A stretch of 64,000 nt of DNA from Lineus longissimus (lineage: Eukaryota > Nemertea > Pilidiophora > Heteronemertea > Lineidae). How positions within the stretch are numbered: the stretch's first letter is position 1; the number at the start of each line of letters is the position of its first letter. The notes beneath the pieces are model-generated. The model made no database searches and had not been told where the DNA came from. It saw only the letters and a list, made by a program, of their open reading frames with translations. Shown piece after piece: positions 27,285-37,598 of the stretch. The DNA is taken from positions 11,682,953 through 11,746,952 of the forward strand of contig NC_088324.1 of NCBI RefSeq assembly GCF_910592395.1. Direction: 5' to 3'. The translations under genes and the position numbers were made by a program.

Positions 27285-28716
27285 GGGTATGCGGTATCTG
27301 CCCATTCCGCCTTAACCTTATTCGCCTCATCCAATTTTGCCTTCTCCCATTTAGCCTTCTCCTAACTTGCCTTTTCTCAATTCGCCTTCTACGATTTCGC
27401 CATCGTCTTATCTCGCCTTTGTTCCAATTGGCCTTCTTCCTAACTCGCCTTCCTCTCATTTTGCCTCATCCTAGTTTGCCTTTTCTTATTTCGCCTTTGT
27501 CCTATTCTGCCTTGGTTTCATCCTGCCTTATCTCATCTTGCCTTTTCTTGATTGACCTTTGTGTCAATTCGCCTTCTACCCATTTTGCCTTCTCCCGTTT
27601 CGCCATATCTCACCTCGCCTTTTATCAATCCGCCTTTGCTTATCTTGCCTTTGTTCTATTTTGCCTTGTTGTCTTGAGAGCTAACTCGTTCTGTGAGAAG
27701 GCCTCATAATTCCCCAATGATCAAAGGAATACATCTTCTAGATTGCTGGATTTGAGTAGGCCTATTGACCATAGTCCATAATAAAGAACTTCAGAAGCAC
27801 TCACACTTTGAATGATCAATAAAATACTTAGCACCCCCATCCCTCCTATATAGTACCAGGTCACAAGTCTTACTTATCAAAGAATGCCAAAACACTATGC
27901 CAAAATATTTCCATGAAAGACTTGGAAAACTCTAAGATTTGACAAACATGGGTAAAGATACTAAGTTGGTTTTGGAGATACATGTAAGCTTACATGTAGA
28001 TGGTTCAGAAGTTATGAAGATTTGAAAATATTGGTAATTAAACAACAGCCTTGGGTAGGGTACCAAAACATAATTCGTGGAAACACTCTTATATGAAAGA
28101 TTGGCCCCACAAACATGGGTAAAAGAGACAAAAGTCTTTTGTAATATGGTATGTAATGTAATATGACTATAATGGCTGAGAAGTTATCTACACTTGTAAT
28201 TTTGGCAATGTCCACCGGGTTTTGGTTGGGGTACCCCCCAATGGACCCTAGAAGCCCTTCAACACTGTTGAAGACACTTTCATATGAAAGATTGACTCAA
28301 CAAACCTGGGTAAAGACACCAAGTTTGTTGCAAAGTAGGAAGAAGGCGAAATGGGAAGAAGGCGAAATAATACAAAGGCGGGGCGGGTAAAGGCGAGATA
28401 GGATGAAGGCGAATAAGGACAAAGGTAAATTAGGACAAGGTGAAATAGGAGAAGGCAGATTAAGACAATGGCAAACTGAGACGAAGGCAAGAATGGATAA
28501 GGCAACTTGTGATAAGGCAAGATAAAACAGAGGCAAAATAGCATAAGGCGAAAAATGAAAAGGCGAAAAAAGACAAAGGCGAGATAGAATAAGGCGGATT
28601 GGGAAGAGGCAAAATTGGAAAAGGCGAAAATGGAGAAGGCGAAATGTATATTTTTTTAAGGCAAAATGGGAAAAGGCGAAAAAAGACAAGGCGAAATGGG
28701 CATGAACCGGGTATGC
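27285..28716. mobile_element. Foldback-type transposable element with 8-bp target duplication
   Basis: The element body is 27293-28708. Its left arm (about 27300-27680) is a tandem array of 13-18-base units around TTCGCCTTCTCC. The right arm (about 28338-28705) is the same array in inverse complement (AAGGCGAAATGGGA). The outermost 19 bases of the two ends match at 15 positions (GGTATCTGCCCATTCCGCC against GGTTCATGCCCATTTCGCC). Flanking both ends is GGGTATGC, at 27285-27292 and 28709-28716. The 650-base centre has three degenerate repeats of about 185 bases starting near 27911, 28094 and 28282. Arms built of tandem subrepeats are the hallmark of Foldback/TU elements. There is no transposase, so it is non-autonomous. 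Confidence 0.85.
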
Positions 28717-29691
28717 ACCTCACAACTAAAAGACAGGTTCAACCAGTGACACGAGCTGGTCATATTACTATGACGAGACAATATTACTACGACAAGACAA
28801 TAAATGTCGCATGCAACCCAATCATGGATATCCTCCTCCCTCGCACCCGTTACATTCGCTTGCGCGATAGTGCCGAGTGTTGGCTCAAGCTTCAGGATGG
28901 GTCATTTCCATATAGAATAACGAGACAGCAGCACATTACAATCATCTTCTCAAAGTAGCTACTTTGCTATCTGAACCAAGCAGAGGTGTTTAACCGTGGC
29001 CCAAATTCCCCCTCTGAGCTGCTGGTTATCCGAGTCTCATGGACTTTATGAAAGAACTACGCCATTGCCATCTTCAGGGCAATGTAGGAACTGAAAAGAC
29101 CAAACCACTGAATAAATGTACATCATGAAAGAACTACGCCATCGCCATCTTCAGGGCAAGGAACAAACTGAAAAGACCAAACCACTGAATCAAGCTGTTC
29201 CGACACCGGGAATTTTTAGGGGGTCGGGGGGGGGGGGATGTTGGAAAAGGGGGTCATTCTTCAAACAAAAAATAAGATATAGTAAAGGAGTGTAGCAAAA
29301 ATAACTCGAGAAGACTTTGGCTTGGAGAAGTTACTGCAAAAGACCTTATGCAGCCATCTCTTATAGTTTTTTCTTCTGGGGGTCTGAAAATGGGGTGTTG
29401 GGGGGGGGGGGGGGGGGTGAAACACTGGCGCTGAAGGTGTTGATAGGCCCATCAATCTTGCTAGCCAGGATCAGTTTAGTTGTTTTGGCGTTGGCGTAAC
29501 TTCCACAAATGCCAATCTAAGACACAACAGAGCTCATTCAAAGATGGAGGGCATGCTGACATACCATTCCTACGGTAGTAATGTCCTCCAGCTGAAGCTC
29601 AAATTGTGGCACACTTGGATAGTTCCTCAACAAGCTCCAACCATGCGGACGTGAATGATGAACTAAAACAACTGGATCTTCCTTTTTTTTT
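28717..29691. other. Intergenic, no gene recognised
   Basis: A 77-base tandem duplication (29048-29190) and two long G runs (about 29226-29238 and 29400-29417) are present. An open frame continues to 28958 with protein-like composition, but I recognise no homologue. Confidence 0.45.
29048..29190. repeat. 77-base tandem duplication
   Basis: ATGAAAGAACTACGCCAT begins at 29048 and again at 29125. Both copies continue through CATCTTCAGGGCAA and GAAAAGACCAAACCACTGAA with few differences. Confidence 0.85.
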
Positions 29692-29697
29692 TTTATT
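29692..29697 (-). terminator. Poly(A) signal, RPL7A
   Basis: AATAAA on the minus strand 26 bases after the stop codon, directly followed by a run of A on that strand. The very short 3' UTR is as expected for a ribosomal protein gene. Confidence 0.75.
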
Positions 29698-29722
29698 CAA
29701 TTTGTACATTTTACATTATAAT

Positions 29723-32700
29723 TTAGCCCATTTTCTGTGCAATTTCTTTTGCTTTAGCCTTCTCAATCTTGGCTAGCTTGGCCAGAGATTTGGCACCCAT
29801 CACACCACCGCCCCAGTGACGTCGGATCTGAAAAAATAAGGTTGTGAACAAGGTTAGTTAATGGTTGGTGGCAAGACATATCAGTAGGGAATCGAACGAC
29901 TATATGTACAGGTATCAAAGAGGCTTTTTATGTCTGTATTCAACAGGGGTTTTGCAAAGGACACAACAAGACAAGTGCTCAGCCAGAAAAAGGAGACCGT
30001 TTGAGTAAGGCAGCCTAGGGAGGACTAGAGCAATTCCAAACCATGTCCAACCCTTTACCTCGAGACAGCTGAAATGTTAATCAAATAAGATATCTTCTCC
30101 TTGTGCATAAAAATGTCAGGAAACTTCTCTCAATATGCTGTAACCACTATTTCTTACCTCCTCTGCTCTGTCATTAAAGTTCGTCTTGACAGCGTCCGTG
30201 ACCTTGGCTAACTGGGATCGATCCTCACTGGAAAAAAGAAAACCAAACAATAAATGCCAGTCAAAGCATAACACTAACAGGAGTCTTGCCCGCATACTCA
30301 ATTACTGTTCGCCATTCAGGTTGGATATGTGCATCTTAAAATAGTGGCAGACCCATAACCAAGAGAGAGATACATTTTCTAAAATCGAACGGAACTGCTC
30401 AAAAGTATTTCGGTTCCAAGCTCAGAGATCTTGATGGTAGTCAAAGGTAGTAATCAGTTTTCCATCAGATAGCAAATATTCTTCACATCATTGCAAGGAA
30501 CAGAAATACATTTTCTCAGCCACATGACTTAGCTGAGAATTCATTTTATCTCATCCTGGCAGTCAGTGACCAGTCCCCCTTCACTCTTATCACACACGAC
30601 AGGATTTATTTCTATTGCTTTGTGAACTTACGGGTAAACTGATGTGAGAGCCATACAAGTGGTTGTTTTTCGCCTGACGACACGTCCGAGACGTGCCTTT
30701 CCTTTGACGATGCAGTAAGGTACGTCCATCTTGCGGCACAATGCAGGGAGGAAGAGAACAATCTGAAAGAAACCAATCATCAAGTCAGCACAGATTTCAA
30801 AGAGAACACTTAAGTTTCAATTCGATGAAGAAGTGACTTTGGCTTGGCTCAGGCTTAGAAAGCAGTTTTGATCTACACATAGTGTTCAGGTGAAGAAATT
30901 CAAAGAAACATCATTGCCAAACCATTCAGCCACTGTGCGTTCATCTCAATAATATCAGATCACTCAGAAAACAACTCCTTTTCACAGTATTGCGGGTATA
31001 GTGGAACAGCATTCTGTGCCAGATAATACATTTAATTGGTCATTTATCAAACCCGAAAGATACAAGGATCAAAGTCATTGCATTAAATTTCTGCACTCAT
31101 CAAACGCACGTCACAAGACTTACCTCGATAGGTTCAACATCGTGGGCAATAACCACGAGTTGAGCTTTCTTCTGCTCTATCAGGGTTGTAACGGTGTTGA
31201 CTCCAGATCTCACCATCAGAGTGCGCTTGGTTGGGAGGTCTTCCTTTCCCTTGACACGCTCCTCCGCACGAGCACTCAAGCGCTGCTTCTTCTGCTGTTT
31301 GGTCTCGGGTCTGTACTTGTCAAGAAGCTTGAAAAGCTGAACAGCTAAAATGCAAGATATATTAGTTGAAATTAGAGATATCAGTGTCATAGCTCACGGC
31401 TCAAAACCATATTCTCAAGCAAGACACCTCAACCAAGTTGACAGTGGCTCCAGATTGCCTCTGTTCCTTTGTCGAACACGAATTCAACTAACGAGTCGCA
31501 TGGATTGAAATTCTACCAGTCTTTATTACTGGTCATGTCTATGCTTCCCAAATGGCTTCTTCTGAAAAGATTGCAGTTCCAAGCTCAGAGATCTTGATGG
31601 TAGTCAAAGGTATAGTAATCAGTTTTTCCATCAGATAGCAAATATTCTTCACATCATTGCAAGGAACTAATATTTTTTCGGCCAGTCTCTTTAGGTAAGC
31701 TTCAAGGCCCATTGGGATTATTATGCAGAATAGGCATCTTACCGGTCTGCCGGTCCAAAGCCTGTTTGAACTGGTTGATTGGCGGCGGTACCTTCAGACG
31801 CTTCAAGAGCATAGCTTTCTGGCGCTGAAGGCGGATGTACTTGGGCCATCGTACAAATCTGCTAAGGTCCCTTTTGGGCTGGATATCCTGGCCTGCAAAT
31901 TGACAAAATTTGTTAAAAATCTTATTTTCTCATCAGTTTGAATCATTTTGATTCTTATTATACAGATTCTGGTAAAAGGGTCACAGGGGTAAACACAATA
32001 ATGATAAAGCTTCTTAGATCAACTTCATATTTTCTGTTCCAAGCTCAGAGATCTTGATGGTAGTCAATGTGGTCGTCAGTTATTCATCAGATAAATATTC
32101 ATAAAACATCATTGCAAAGAACAGAAGGTATTCATCAATACATTAGTCATTATAACTTTGCTTTTGCCCAATCAGGCTTTTTCCCCATTCACTCTGTCAC
32201 CTCAACTCCCATACATGCTTACCAATTCCAAAGTTCCTTGGCTTCTTTTCGAAAAGAGGGTTGACAACCTTCTTGACCTCAGCCTTTTTGGCCACATGAG
32301 GGGCAGCAGCCACCTTCTTCCTACCCTTCTTTGGCTTGACCTGTCAGGGGGAAATATAATGTTAGTGCAATTGAGTTGGACGTATCGTACTGTTGCAATT
32401 TCCAGGACAGAATTTTTGGTGTGGGATTGGGCGTTGGGGACATATGCATCAGGCTCAGCTGGTAAATGTGCTGGTTGGCACAGCTAAAGACTTGCTGCCA
32501 GCTGCAGCAGTTGGTGCCAACGGACACTGCGTCTCACTTTTTCTGGCTGCGCTTTGCCCTAGCTGGTACTAGGCCCATGTATTGAACACTGGCTAGGCTT
32601 TGCATGTGTGTACTGTTCACTTAACTTACTAGGCCTACCGCAAGAAACGTGTCGAGTGCAACAGACAATGCTGTTGGTGATGCAGGTAATTGCCGAATAT

Positions 32701-33022
32701 TGGAGTATTGCAAGCTATGGCCCTGGCAATTACTAACAAATAACCCTATCTTTGCACTACCTATATAACACAACACCGACACTAGAGTTGTACACGAATA
32801 CACATACACGTACACGTTAACAACACACACGCGTTGACACAGGAACATTTCCGTGTTCATTTCTACCCCACGAACATATAATTTACGAGAACTCAATTCA
32901 TAGGAAGAAAGTCAAGCAACATGGGATTTTATTCCTTGAAGGAATCATTAATTTAGGAGATGGATTGGATCGATTTTAAGGGATTTATTCATCGATGTTT
33001 TTCAGCCAAAAGCACCCACCAT
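29723..33022 (-). CDS. RPL7A: 60S ribosomal protein L7a (eL8), snoRNA host
   Basis: Large-subunit ribosomal protein of the L7Ae/eL8 family. Coding exons on the minus strand: 33020-33022 (ATG alone), 32223-32340, 31743-31892, 31124-31344, 30632-30762, 30158-30227 and 29723-29827. The total is 798 bases, 265 residues (human 266). Diagnostic stretches are [88 protein letters not shown] and [14 protein letters not shown]. The 5' leader begins near 33043 with CTCTTTCC, a classic 5'-TOP. Introns 2 to 5 each carry a C/D snoRNA: U24, U24, U36 and U24 in transcription order. In mammals RPL7A (SURF3) also hosts U24 and U36 and is head to head with MED22 (SURF5), as here. Confidence 0.98.
30414..30500 (-). 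ncRNA. SNORD24: C/D snoRNA U24, copy 1 (RPL7A intron 5)
   Basis: On the minus strand: box C ATGATGT, a D' guide GAATATTTGCTA before CTGA, a C'-like TGATGG, a D guide CTACCATCAAGATCT and box D CTGA, with a TTCC/GGAA end stem. The guides match 28S segments TAGCAAATATTC and GATCTTGGTGGTAG (one G-U). The +5 rule points to two cytidines 14 nt apart, the same spacing as human C2338 and C2352, the known U24 targets. Confidence 0.93.
30844..30922 (-). ncRNA. SNORD36: C/D snoRNA U36 (RPL7A intron 4)
   Basis: Box C ATGATGT, then TTGAATTTCTTCAC directly before D' CTGA, and box D CTGA closed by a TTGGC/GCCAA stem. The 14-nt D' guide is complementary to 28S GTGAAGAAATTCAA, which I recall as the U36 target around A3703. 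It lies 81 nt from the intron 3' splice site. Mammalian U36 genes are also in RPL7A. Confidence 0.88.
31576..31667 (-). ncRNA. SNORD24: C/D snoRNA U24, copy 2 (RPL7A intron 3)
   Basis: Nearly identical to copy 1: both guides are intact and a two-base insertion lies between the halves. A GTTCC/GGAAC terminal stem closes it. Confidence 0.92.
32034..32124 (-). ncRNA. SNORD24: C/D snoRNA U24, copy 3, D' guide altered (RPL7A intron 2)
   Basis: The D guide CTACCATCAAGATCT, both main boxes and a CTGTTC/GAACAG stem are kept. The D' guide reads GAATATTTATCTGA instead of GAATATTTGCTATCTGA, a three-base loss that breaks pairing at the second 28S site. It probably guides only one of the two U24 positions. 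Confidence 0.85.
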
Positions 33023-33440
33023 CTTGATTTATATTGGAAAGAGACCGAAACGAGGCTGCTACCGTCAACCTTGTCCATTATAATTTTCCCATAATTTATC
33101 GACCTTAAAATCCGTTACTTAGTTTGAATTCACACATTATTTATCAATCAGATACAAAATTTTTCATATAAATGTCATTTTTTAACATTTTAGAGTTGAA
33201 ACTGTGTTCTATAAGGAAGAAAATTGAAAGCGAATGGGGTAGTATTGAACTTAGAGACGAGGTTAGTTATTATAGTGGGGTGGCGCTGGCGATTTGTTAC
33301 ATCCTCGATGTACACATCGAGGAATGGCGGAGTTCGTCTAGTTGCAGGTTACGCCACGCGGGAAATACTCCGACATTGATGTGAATATCGAGGATGTAAC
33401 AAATCGCGTATTTCTGCCTTGAATCTTCGGACAGTGAACC
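33023..33440. promoter_or_regulatory. Bidirectional promoter RPL7A / MED22
   Basis: The start codons are 418 bases apart and divergent. RPL7A probably starts at the TOP pyrimidine near 33043. The MED22 side contains a perfect inverted repeat at 33289-33407. The same divergent pair forms the human Surf-3/Surf-5 bidirectional promoter. Confidence 0.8.
33289..33407. repeat. Perfect 21-bp inverted repeat upstream of MED22
   Basis: The arms are 33289-33309 and 33387-33407, perfect complements around GATTTGTTACATCCTCGAT, with a 77-base spacer. Just inside, 33303-33322 is a smaller hairpin, CCTCGATG-TACA-CATCGAGG. It ends 33 bases before the MED22 ATG, so it may be in the 5' UTR or the core promoter. 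Confidence 0.85.
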
Positions 33441-34583
33441 ATGTCGCAGCCTTCCAGGGCTCTCCCACAAAGCAAGGAAGCCCTTCTCAAGTCATACCAG
33501 AAAAGGCTCAAAGATGACATAAAATCAATGATTGACAACTTCACTGAAATAGTGAAACTGACAAAGGTCAGTCCATGATGACTGTAGTATACCGGTGGCT
33601 AATTGGACAATTCTCAAAGAGTCTGGCACCAGCAGGCAGCACTACCAAGAATTAGGCCTTTTAGAATAGGTATAGGCCTTTAGGCCTTTAGGCCTACATG
33701 AAAAAGAGGACAACCTGGTGTATTTTTTAAGTTTGGAGTCTGGAAAAGAGCCACAGCCTGAGCTTCTCACCCATCCACATTCTGACACTCAACTTCTTAC
33801 CTCTCTTTATTTTCAGATTGATGATGACACACAGGTTGGGAAGGCCACTCAAGGTGAACAAGATCATTATGAGATGCAGGTCCGGGCAGCAAATATTGTA
33901 AGTAGGGTGCAAAAAATACTCTGTGCTTCCAAAAGCACCTGAAAATGATGTTAATTTGTCTCTCAAAAACTTGATCTCCAGCAAGATACGCAAACAAAGG
34001 GCTTTGTGATGAGTGATACTGATAGTCTTGATTGTGTCACCGTCACTGAAATTTCTCAATTGCAATGAATATTGTTGCCCTCAGTCACAGTTTAAGTGGT
34101 GCAACTTTCACTTTCAGAGCCAACTTGCAAGCAATACTAATTTGGTTGTGACAGTTACTGTGAGAAAGGTCTGCGTCGTCCTACATAATCCTTTCCGATT
34201 GTGCCACTGTCTCTGAGGTACATGTAGGAAGGTTGTGAAAGCATCCCTTGTCCTCAAGTTGAAGTGACTCTCTACCTTGGTCTAGTTGGAGACACCTGGC
34301 AAGCAGTGCCATCTCACACACATAACATTCTAATGCAGTTATAAAATACCAGATTTCTTTACAGGTTCGTGCCGGAGAATCTCTGATGAAACTTGTATCC
34401 GACCTGAAACAGTTCCTGATTCTGAATGACTTCATGTCCGTCAATGAAGCGATAATGCAGAATTCACAACTTTTCCGTCACATGCAGATTGAATGTGACA
34501 ATAAACTCATGGCGCTGAGGGATGATATGGCAACTGATTTGTACGAGCTTGAGGATGAATATTATTCATCTATGTATAAATGA
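33441..34583 (+). CDS. MED22: Mediator of RNA polymerase II transcription subunit 22 (Surf5)
   Basis: Head-module subunit of Mediator, in the nucleus, linking activators to RNA polymerase II. Exons 33441-33566, 33817-33897 and 34365-34583 give 141 residues, the length of the short human isoform as I recall. Recognisable are [52 protein letters not shown] and [20 protein letters not shown]. It is largely alpha-helical. All introns are in phase 0. It is divergent from RPL7A and convergent with the snoRNA host gene. Confidence 0.96.
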
Positions 34584-34926
34584 TGAGGAGCAGTAATGAA
34601 GAGGATATTGTTTTGAAAAGGAAGAAGGCTTGTTGGACTATTCAGACGATCAAGCTGCTTGTGACGAAGCCAGGATTGTGCACTATTCTTTCATGACGAT
34701 TGTACCAATGACAGATCTCTTCTTGAAAGTGTTTCTCTGTCCGTGCAGAATGGGATCTAGACCTAAGGAGCGGTTGAAACGAACACTGAACCTGGCCAAG
34801 TTTCCATCAAATGAACGGATGTCATCTCAATAGTCAGCATTAATGTCTGGTCCTGAAAATAGATTCTCTAGTGCACAAGTCTCCGAGAGTCAGTCCACTT
34901 CACATGTTATGTGTAACTGCCATGGT

Positions 34927-34932
34927 AATAAA
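34927..34932 (+). terminator. Poly(A) signal, MED22
   Basis: AATAAA 344 bases after the stop. Later AATAAA copies at about 35406 and 35431 allow a longer 3' end that would overlap the last exon of the convergent snoRNA host. Confidence 0.55.
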
Positions 34933-35598
34933 ACTCAATTTTTATACAATACACAACCTCGTCATTGTGATTATTGGGAAAGTTGATCCCAGTACCAGCA
35001 AAAACAGCTGCATTTTGATGCAAAATAAGGACAAAAATCTGTACTGTATGCCCTCTTGAAAAGGTAATTGCTCCCCGGGACAAAACTCAAACGCAAGGCA
35101 TCCTTCAAGACTCCTCCCAATAGCAACAAAGCAGTCAACAGCGAAGGACGATACGAAATCAACATCGCCAATTATTACAGATGCAAGACTGTCCAACAAG
35201 GACTGCTAGCAGCTCACAGAAGTGGTCGCAAAAGGGGGTCTGGTCTGCTGAGCAGATGGATTTGAACAGAACATATAAGGGCAAATGAAGAGTCCAAAGA
35301 ACACTTCATCGTACAGGGATGGGACAACAACACATCCATTGCCAATGATCTTGCTCATCATGGACATGGGGATTCTTCAGAGCTGATCTTATCGTTCTTG
35401 GGATAAATAAATTCAGAAGTCGAAATTTACAATAAAACAAAGCGTATTTTTTATTGGTTTCAAAATACAGGACATTTCAGAAAGTTTCAAGTTTTTTCTT
35501 TGCATCCTCCATATCGGCAAGACCTGAAAAATACGAAGTGAAACAAGTGCTTTAGAATACAAGCGAAACAAAATACAGGGAAGATATCATTTTGTCCA

Positions 35599-35673
35599 TG
35601 GTATCCTCAGGCACAGATTCTAATCATGGTATTCATCTGTCCCTATCTGTGGAAAAATCATCACTGGATACCA
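35599..35673 (-). ncRNA. C/D snoRNA, host intron 13, family not assigned
   Basis: Box C AGTGATGA, box D CTGA and a GGTATCC/GGATACC stem; 75 nt from the acceptor. The segment AGATAGGGAC is complementary to 28S GTCCCTATCT (human GTCCCTACCT), so a 28S target is possible. I cannot name the family. Confidence 0.8.
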
Positions 35674-35869
35674 AAGAGCAAAACATTGTAAATGATTTGA
35701 AGTAGTTTCCGTCTGTCACAGAGGACAAGAAGTCGAGACATCTTACCTATGATTTCCCTGGTGAGGAACTGTTTAGTGCAGAAAATGCATTTTCACCTGA
35801 AATAAAAGTTTGTACAATTAAAGAATTGTTCATTTACAAGACAAGCAATGAATATTTGAATTTTCAACT

Positions 35870-35942
35870 GGCACATCAGAGTGAACGGATGTTGATTTCA
35901 TTATTTTTCATATGGCAGAATTAAGTTAGCATCATCTGTACC
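35870..35942 (-). ncRNA. Probable C/D snoRNA, host intron 12
   Basis: A GGTACA/TGTGCC stem, a weak box C (AGATGATGC), box D CTGA, 73 nt from the acceptor. The D guide ATCCGTTCACT has no rRNA match I can recall. Position supports it more than the boxes do. Confidence 0.6.
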
Positions 35943-36180
35943 AGTAGCATATGCCATGTCATCACATCTGTGTCAATGGTGGAAATTGACCAGAGGATCC
36001 ATGTAAGAACTTAAATGAGGGAGCAAGAGTGATTTTATGAACTTACCTTACACTCGAGTAGAGTACCCCTAATTTTGACATGTTGAAACAGCCAACTGCC
36101 TGAAACAATCGAAGAGATTTAAAATTTATCAAAGACCACTTTATCATAAGTTGAGACAACTAAGTACTTGCGTTGTTATA

Positions 36181-36256
36181 CTGTTGCTCAGCCAGTGGTA
36201 ACGCTGGAAATAATCATTACTATCATAGGTGTCCTAAGTGGTCATCATTGCAACAG
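36181..36256 (-). ncRNA. C/D snoRNA, host intron 11, 28S guide
   Basis: Box C ATGATGA and box D CTGA inside a CTGTTGC/GCAACAG stem; 81 nt from the acceptor. CTTAGGACACC is complementary to 28S GGTGTCCTAAG. The D' box is not canonical, so the exact methylation site is uncertain. Confidence 0.85.
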
Positions 36257-36515
36257 AAGAAACGTGAAACACTCAAACTTACAAATTTGGAACTGAACTT
36301 GCAACATGCTAAAGGGAACAGTCCCTTGATAACACAGGTCTTTAGTAGGAGTTTAATTAGTTAGGAGTTTAAAAATTACCTGAAGAATAGTTGAAGTTGC
36401 ATCAGTTGGATGGATTGAGGGACGCCCACAGAGTTCTACACAGTCCTGAAGAGAAGAGCACGAGAAAATTGAGACCACTTTCACTTGGAATACCGGACAT
36501 TTACAATGGCTTGGG

Positions 36516-36593
36516 GACATGTATCAGAAAAGCTACTCGTCATGGTTATTCAGAGAGATTCCCACGAGCATGGTTAATCATCATTTACATGTC
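36516..36593 (-). ncRNA. C/D snoRNA, host intron 10, 28S guide
   Basis: Box C ATGATGA, D' CTGA, box D CTGA and an eight-base GACATGTA/TACATGTC stem; 70 nt from the acceptor. The D' guide GTGGGAATCTC is complementary to 28S GAGATTCCCAC and points to the second A of GAGATT. Its 3' half resembles the intron 1 snoRNA (ATGACGAG...CTTTTCTGA). Confidence 0.88.
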
Positions 36594-36862
36594 AGTAGCC
36601 AGGTCCTGAATGAATGCTGGTTATTGTGCAGACTTGACCTTGCAATTTGACTAGGAGAGAGTACCGACATAAAATTTCCACCACTTGTAATAGCAAATTA
36701 TGCAATGCACCATACTGTAAGTTATCTGAGATAGTTACCTAGTAGCAGCATATCATGAACTGTTTCATACGCATCTCGGAAACTGCTGCAAATCAGACCT
36801 GGAAGAGGATTGACAGAACATCAAATCAAGCATTCTGTATATTAAAGTCAAATTTATAATGA

Positions 36863-36945
36863 ACTAGTTGTTGGTCAGCATCATACTTAAGTATCATTGG
36901 TTATCAATGGTTCCTTAGATATTTGTCATCATCGCAACAACTAGT
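36863..36945 (-). ncRNA. C/D snoRNA, host intron 9, 18S guide
   Basis: A long ACTAGTTGTTG/CAACAACTAGT terminal stem of 11 bp, box C CGATGATGA and box D CTGA; 64 nt from the acceptor. TAAGGAACCAT before a TTGA-type D' box is complementary to 18S ATGGTTCCTT, near human U116-U121, a region served by SNORD42 and SNORD4. The assignment is tentative. Confidence 0.85.
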
Positions 36946-37193
36946 GGAGGCGTAATGTCTATCACGCCCTTTTCCTAGACTGATGGAAGAGGGTGTAAGC
37001 ACTGCATCACTCACCTTGACGATTCTTGATCACTTGGAACGGTCAAAGAGGAAACCAGTGATTGGGCACAGCCATCAATGTAAAACAAGGTATCGGTACC
37101 AAATAACAGCCTTGCCATCTTAGATCTGGAAAAAAATTCAAGATTAGCAACCAAAACAAAAAGTTATTTGTGCTGAATTGGAAGTTATCTTTG

Positions 37194-37269
37194 GCGATTC
37201 TCAGAAAACAGCCGTGATTTGTTTCATAATATAATCAAACGGTAATTCCAATTTTCATCACTGAATCAC
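37194..37269 (-). ncRNA. C/D snoRNA, host intron 8, 18S 530-loop guide, paralogue 1
   Basis: GATTC/GAATC stem, box C GTGATGA, box D CTGA; 68 nt from the acceptor. TTGGAATTACCG is complementary to 18S CGGTAATTCCA, and CGGCTG is complementary to the adjoining CAGCCG. It is homologous to the snoRNA at 37599-37675. Confidence 0.85.
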
Positions 37270-37598
37270 ACTTTCACTGAATGGTTTCCTTAAAAGGCAT
37301 CTTAACATGTAGACTCACAGTAAACCAATGTAATTGGCTCAGGCCTTTCAGATACCAGTTGTCCTCTACTCCCATATAGTGATGTTCCCACATGTGTCAG
37401 CTTGAAGACAACTGAAGGAATCCTCTCAACTTACCAATAACGAGATTCCAATGGTGACCACTGATGGCAGTTCAGCAGGATGTTGTAGTCTTGAATGCTT
37501 TGGACAACGACCAAGGCCACCCACCACTGGAAAGGAATGATAGACCACATCAAAATATGATGACACATTCACACTAATGTTCAGAAAGGTCATATTCA

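Noticed and set aside
27300-28705. Regular short repeats with variable pieces, CRISPR-like at first sight
   Set aside because: Units are 13-18 bases, degenerate, and arranged as two inverse arms in an animal genome with a target duplication. This is a foldback element.
29880-29910. GTTCGATTCCC on the minus strand, resembling a tRNA B box
   Set aside because: The flanks cannot form a T stem or acceptor stem, and no A box lies at the right distance. It is inside RPL7A intron 6.
30510-30570. A second C/D-like pair (GGATGA and CTGA) in RPL7A intron 5
   Set aside because: The end stem is poor and there is no guide with an rRNA match. The intron already has a clear U24.
36863-36945. Reading the long inverted repeat as a microRNA hairpin or MITE
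   Set aside because: Box C, box D, an 18S complement and the 64-nt distance to the acceptor fit a C/D snoRNA much better.
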